DNA of 6,044 nt from the NCBI GenBank assembly GCA_021767985.1, contig JAASSH010000152.1:1-6044 (forward strand), written 5' to 3'. Origin of the DNA: Gammaproteobacteria bacterium (lineage in GTDB: Bacteria; Pseudomonadota; Gammaproteobacteria; GCA-001735895). This document shows, one piece after another, positions 4,703-6,044 of this stretch. The position numbers and the translations under genes were made by a program. The notes under the pieces were generated by a model. That model did not search any database and had not been told where the DNA came from. It saw only the letters and a list, made by a program, of their open reading frames with translations. Position 1 is the stretch's first letter. Each line of letters opens with the position of its first letter.

Positions 4703-6044
4703 ATGAGATTGCATCTACCTGGTCTGCTGTTATCCGTTATTCGAGGCCAAGACCTGTCCCGGGTCTTGAAGACTGCTTTAGCGCATCGATATTTTTGCAG
4801 GGCTTTGCTGCTTGCCGTAGTTGCCAGCTGCATTTCCTTCAATGCCAGCGCCCAGCCCACGCTTGTCGTGGAAATCGAAGGCCTGGATGCGATTCTCGAA
4901 ACCAACGTCCGACTCTACCTCAGTATCGAACAGCAGAAAGACAACCCGTTGGTCAGCGCGGGGCGCCTGCGCCGCCTGCACCAGAAGGCAAACAGGGAAA
5001 TTGAGGCCGCGTTGCAGCCCTACGGTTACTATCGACCACAGATCGAGACCAGCCTGACCCGGGGAGCTGAAGACAACTGGCGGGCAATTTACCGAATCGA
5101 TCCGGGGCCGGCGATCCCGATCGGGAGTTTCGATTTTACCGTCAGCGGCGAGATGGAAACCGATCCCGAGTTTCAGACCCTGCTCGAATCGCGGACGCTG
5201 AAGCCCGGCGCGGCGTTTTCGCATCTCGAATACGAGAGCTTCAAGTCGGCGCTCAGCCGGCTCGCCTCCGAGCGTGGTTACTTTGCGGCAGAGTTCACGC
5301 GCCAGCGCGTCGAAATCGATCTCGAGTCGTATACCGCTCGGATTTACCTCGACTACAACGGCGGTCCTCGCTATCGTTTCGGCGAACTGAATTTCAGCCA
5401 GGACGTGCTCGAGGATGAGTTGCTGCGGCGCTATTCGACTTTTCGACAGGGCGATCCCTATTCGCTCGAACAATTGCTGCAGTTGCAGCGGGCGCTCAAT
5501 GACAGCCGGTACTTTCAGGTGGTCGAAGTTTCACCCGGAGAAATTCGCGCCGGCACTACCGAAGTCCCGATACAGGTGAACCTGAGCCCTCGAAGCAGGC
5601 ATCTCTACAAGCTCGGCGTGGGCTATGGCACCGACACCGACGCTCGCGCCAGTTTCGGATGGGAGATGCCGCGTATCAACCGTAAAGGACATCGCCTGGA
5701 TACCAAGCTGACGGTTTCGGGTATCGGCTACAGCGTGGAGACCGATTACATAATTCCAGTGCTCGATCCGCGCACCGACCGGCTCGTTTTCAGCGCTAGC
5801 GAAGTCGAGGAAGAATTCGAGAGCGATACCAGTACCTGGCGAATCCTGGGCGTGAGCCTCAATCACGGCCGCGGTCAATGGCGGGAAACGCTTTCGCTCG
5901 ATTACCAGCGCGAGGAGTACACGCTCGAAGACGAGGATGAAGACACGACCCTGTTGATCCCGGGCGTCAGCTGGAGTCGAACCTGGGGCCCGGATTTCAT
6001 CAACGTGCTGGATGGCGTGCGCTTCGACGTCGCCCTGACCGGTG
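4703..6044 (+). CDS. tamA: Translocation and assembly module protein TamA (Omp85 family), partial, runs off the right edge
   Basis: TamA is the outer-membrane partner of TamB; together they help insert certain outer-membrane proteins and are implicated in lipid transport across the periplasm. The window holds 447 residues from the ATG at 4703. Three POTRA domains are recognisable at about 53-133, 138-218 and 222-295: VVEIEGLDAILETNVRLYL opens the first, with the typical TamA block ALQPYGYYRPQIE (103-115); the second has LASERGYFAAEF (187-198), and the third YRFGELNF (224-231) and RALNDSRYFQVVEV (263-276). The Omp85 barrel begins near residue 300 (YKLGVGYGTDTDARASFGWEMPRINRKGH in its first strands). 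The last strands are missing. The signal peptide is hydrophobic around 34-50 and ends ASA-Q (cleavage about residue 50). The ATG start leaves a long N-region; an in-frame TTG at 4766 would give a more normal signal of about 29 residues. No good ribosome binding site distinguishes them, and an in-frame TAA at about 4647 bars starts further upstream. mltF precedes it; tamB would be expected downstream. Confidence 0.93.
   Translation, partial: MRLHLPGLLLSVIRGQDLSRVLKTALAHRYFCRALLLAVVASCISFNASAQPTLVVEIEGLDAILETNVRLYLSIEQQKDNPLVSAGRLRRLHQKANREIEAALQPYGYYRPQIETSLTRGAEDNWRAIYRIDPGPAIPIGSFDFTVSGEMETDPEFQTLLESRTLKPGAAFSHLEYESFKSALSRLASERGYFAAEFTRQRVEIDLESYTARIYLDYNGGPRYRFGELNFSQDVLEDELLRRYSTFRQGDPYSLEQLLQLQRALNDSRYFQVVEVSPGEIRAGTTEVPIQVNLSPRSRHLYKLGVGYGTDTDARASFGWEMPRINRKGHRLDTKLTVSGIGYSVETDYIIPVLDPRTDRLVFSASEVEEEFESDTSTWRILGVSLNHGRGQWRETLSLDYQREEYTLEDEDEDTTLLIPGVSWSRTWGPDFINVLDGVRFDVALTG

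Noticed and set aside
4778..5473. Minus-strand open frame of 231 codons opposite tamA
   Set aside because: The plus strand encodes the three TamA POTRA domains here; the antisense product shows no domain and starts and stops without regard to any signal.

Overview
This window reads as chromosomal DNA from a Gram-negative proteobacterium, most likely a gammaproteobacterium. It is GC-rich, all the long genes share a similar G/C-ending codon style, and it carries two envelope genes typical of that group: an MltF-type lytic transglycosylase and a TamA-type outer-membrane assembly protein. I cannot name the species. I see no mobile element, tRNA, rRNA or CRISPR array.

The left half (1-2823) is transcribed leftwards. 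In order of transcription it holds an AstE/AspA-like zinc hydrolase (2823-1759), an isoaspartyl dipeptidase IadA (1641-478) and the N-terminal 153 residues of a cyanophycinase CphB (461 to the window edge). CphB cuts the storage polymer cyanophycin (a poly-Asp backbone with Arg or Lys side chains) into beta-Asp-Arg dipeptides, and IadA-type enzymes split such isoaspartyl dipeptides into free amino acids. Only 16 bp separate iadA and cphB, so this is a two-step cyanophycin breakdown unit. The role of the third hydrolase is open. It could act on an acylated amino acid in the same catabolic flow. The IadA has two unusual active-site positions: Glu where the E. coli enzyme has its carboxylated metal-bridging Lys, and Cys where it has a substrate-contacting Ser.

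The middle (2824-3230) is a divergent intergenic region of about 400 bp. It holds a good sigma70-like promoter for the rightward genes, a weaker extended -10 candidate for the leftward genes, a small dyad, and a possible 36-codon ORF just upstream of the AstE/AspA-like gene.

The right half (3231-6044) is transcribed rightwards. mltF (3231-4619) encodes a lipoprotein with a periplasmic solute-binding-like domain and a C-terminal SLT transglycosylase domain. After 83 bp comes tamA (4703 to the right edge), with three POTRA domains and the first part of a 16-strand barrel. These two genes serve cell-wall turnover and outer-membrane biogenesis and have no obvious link to the cyanophycin genes.
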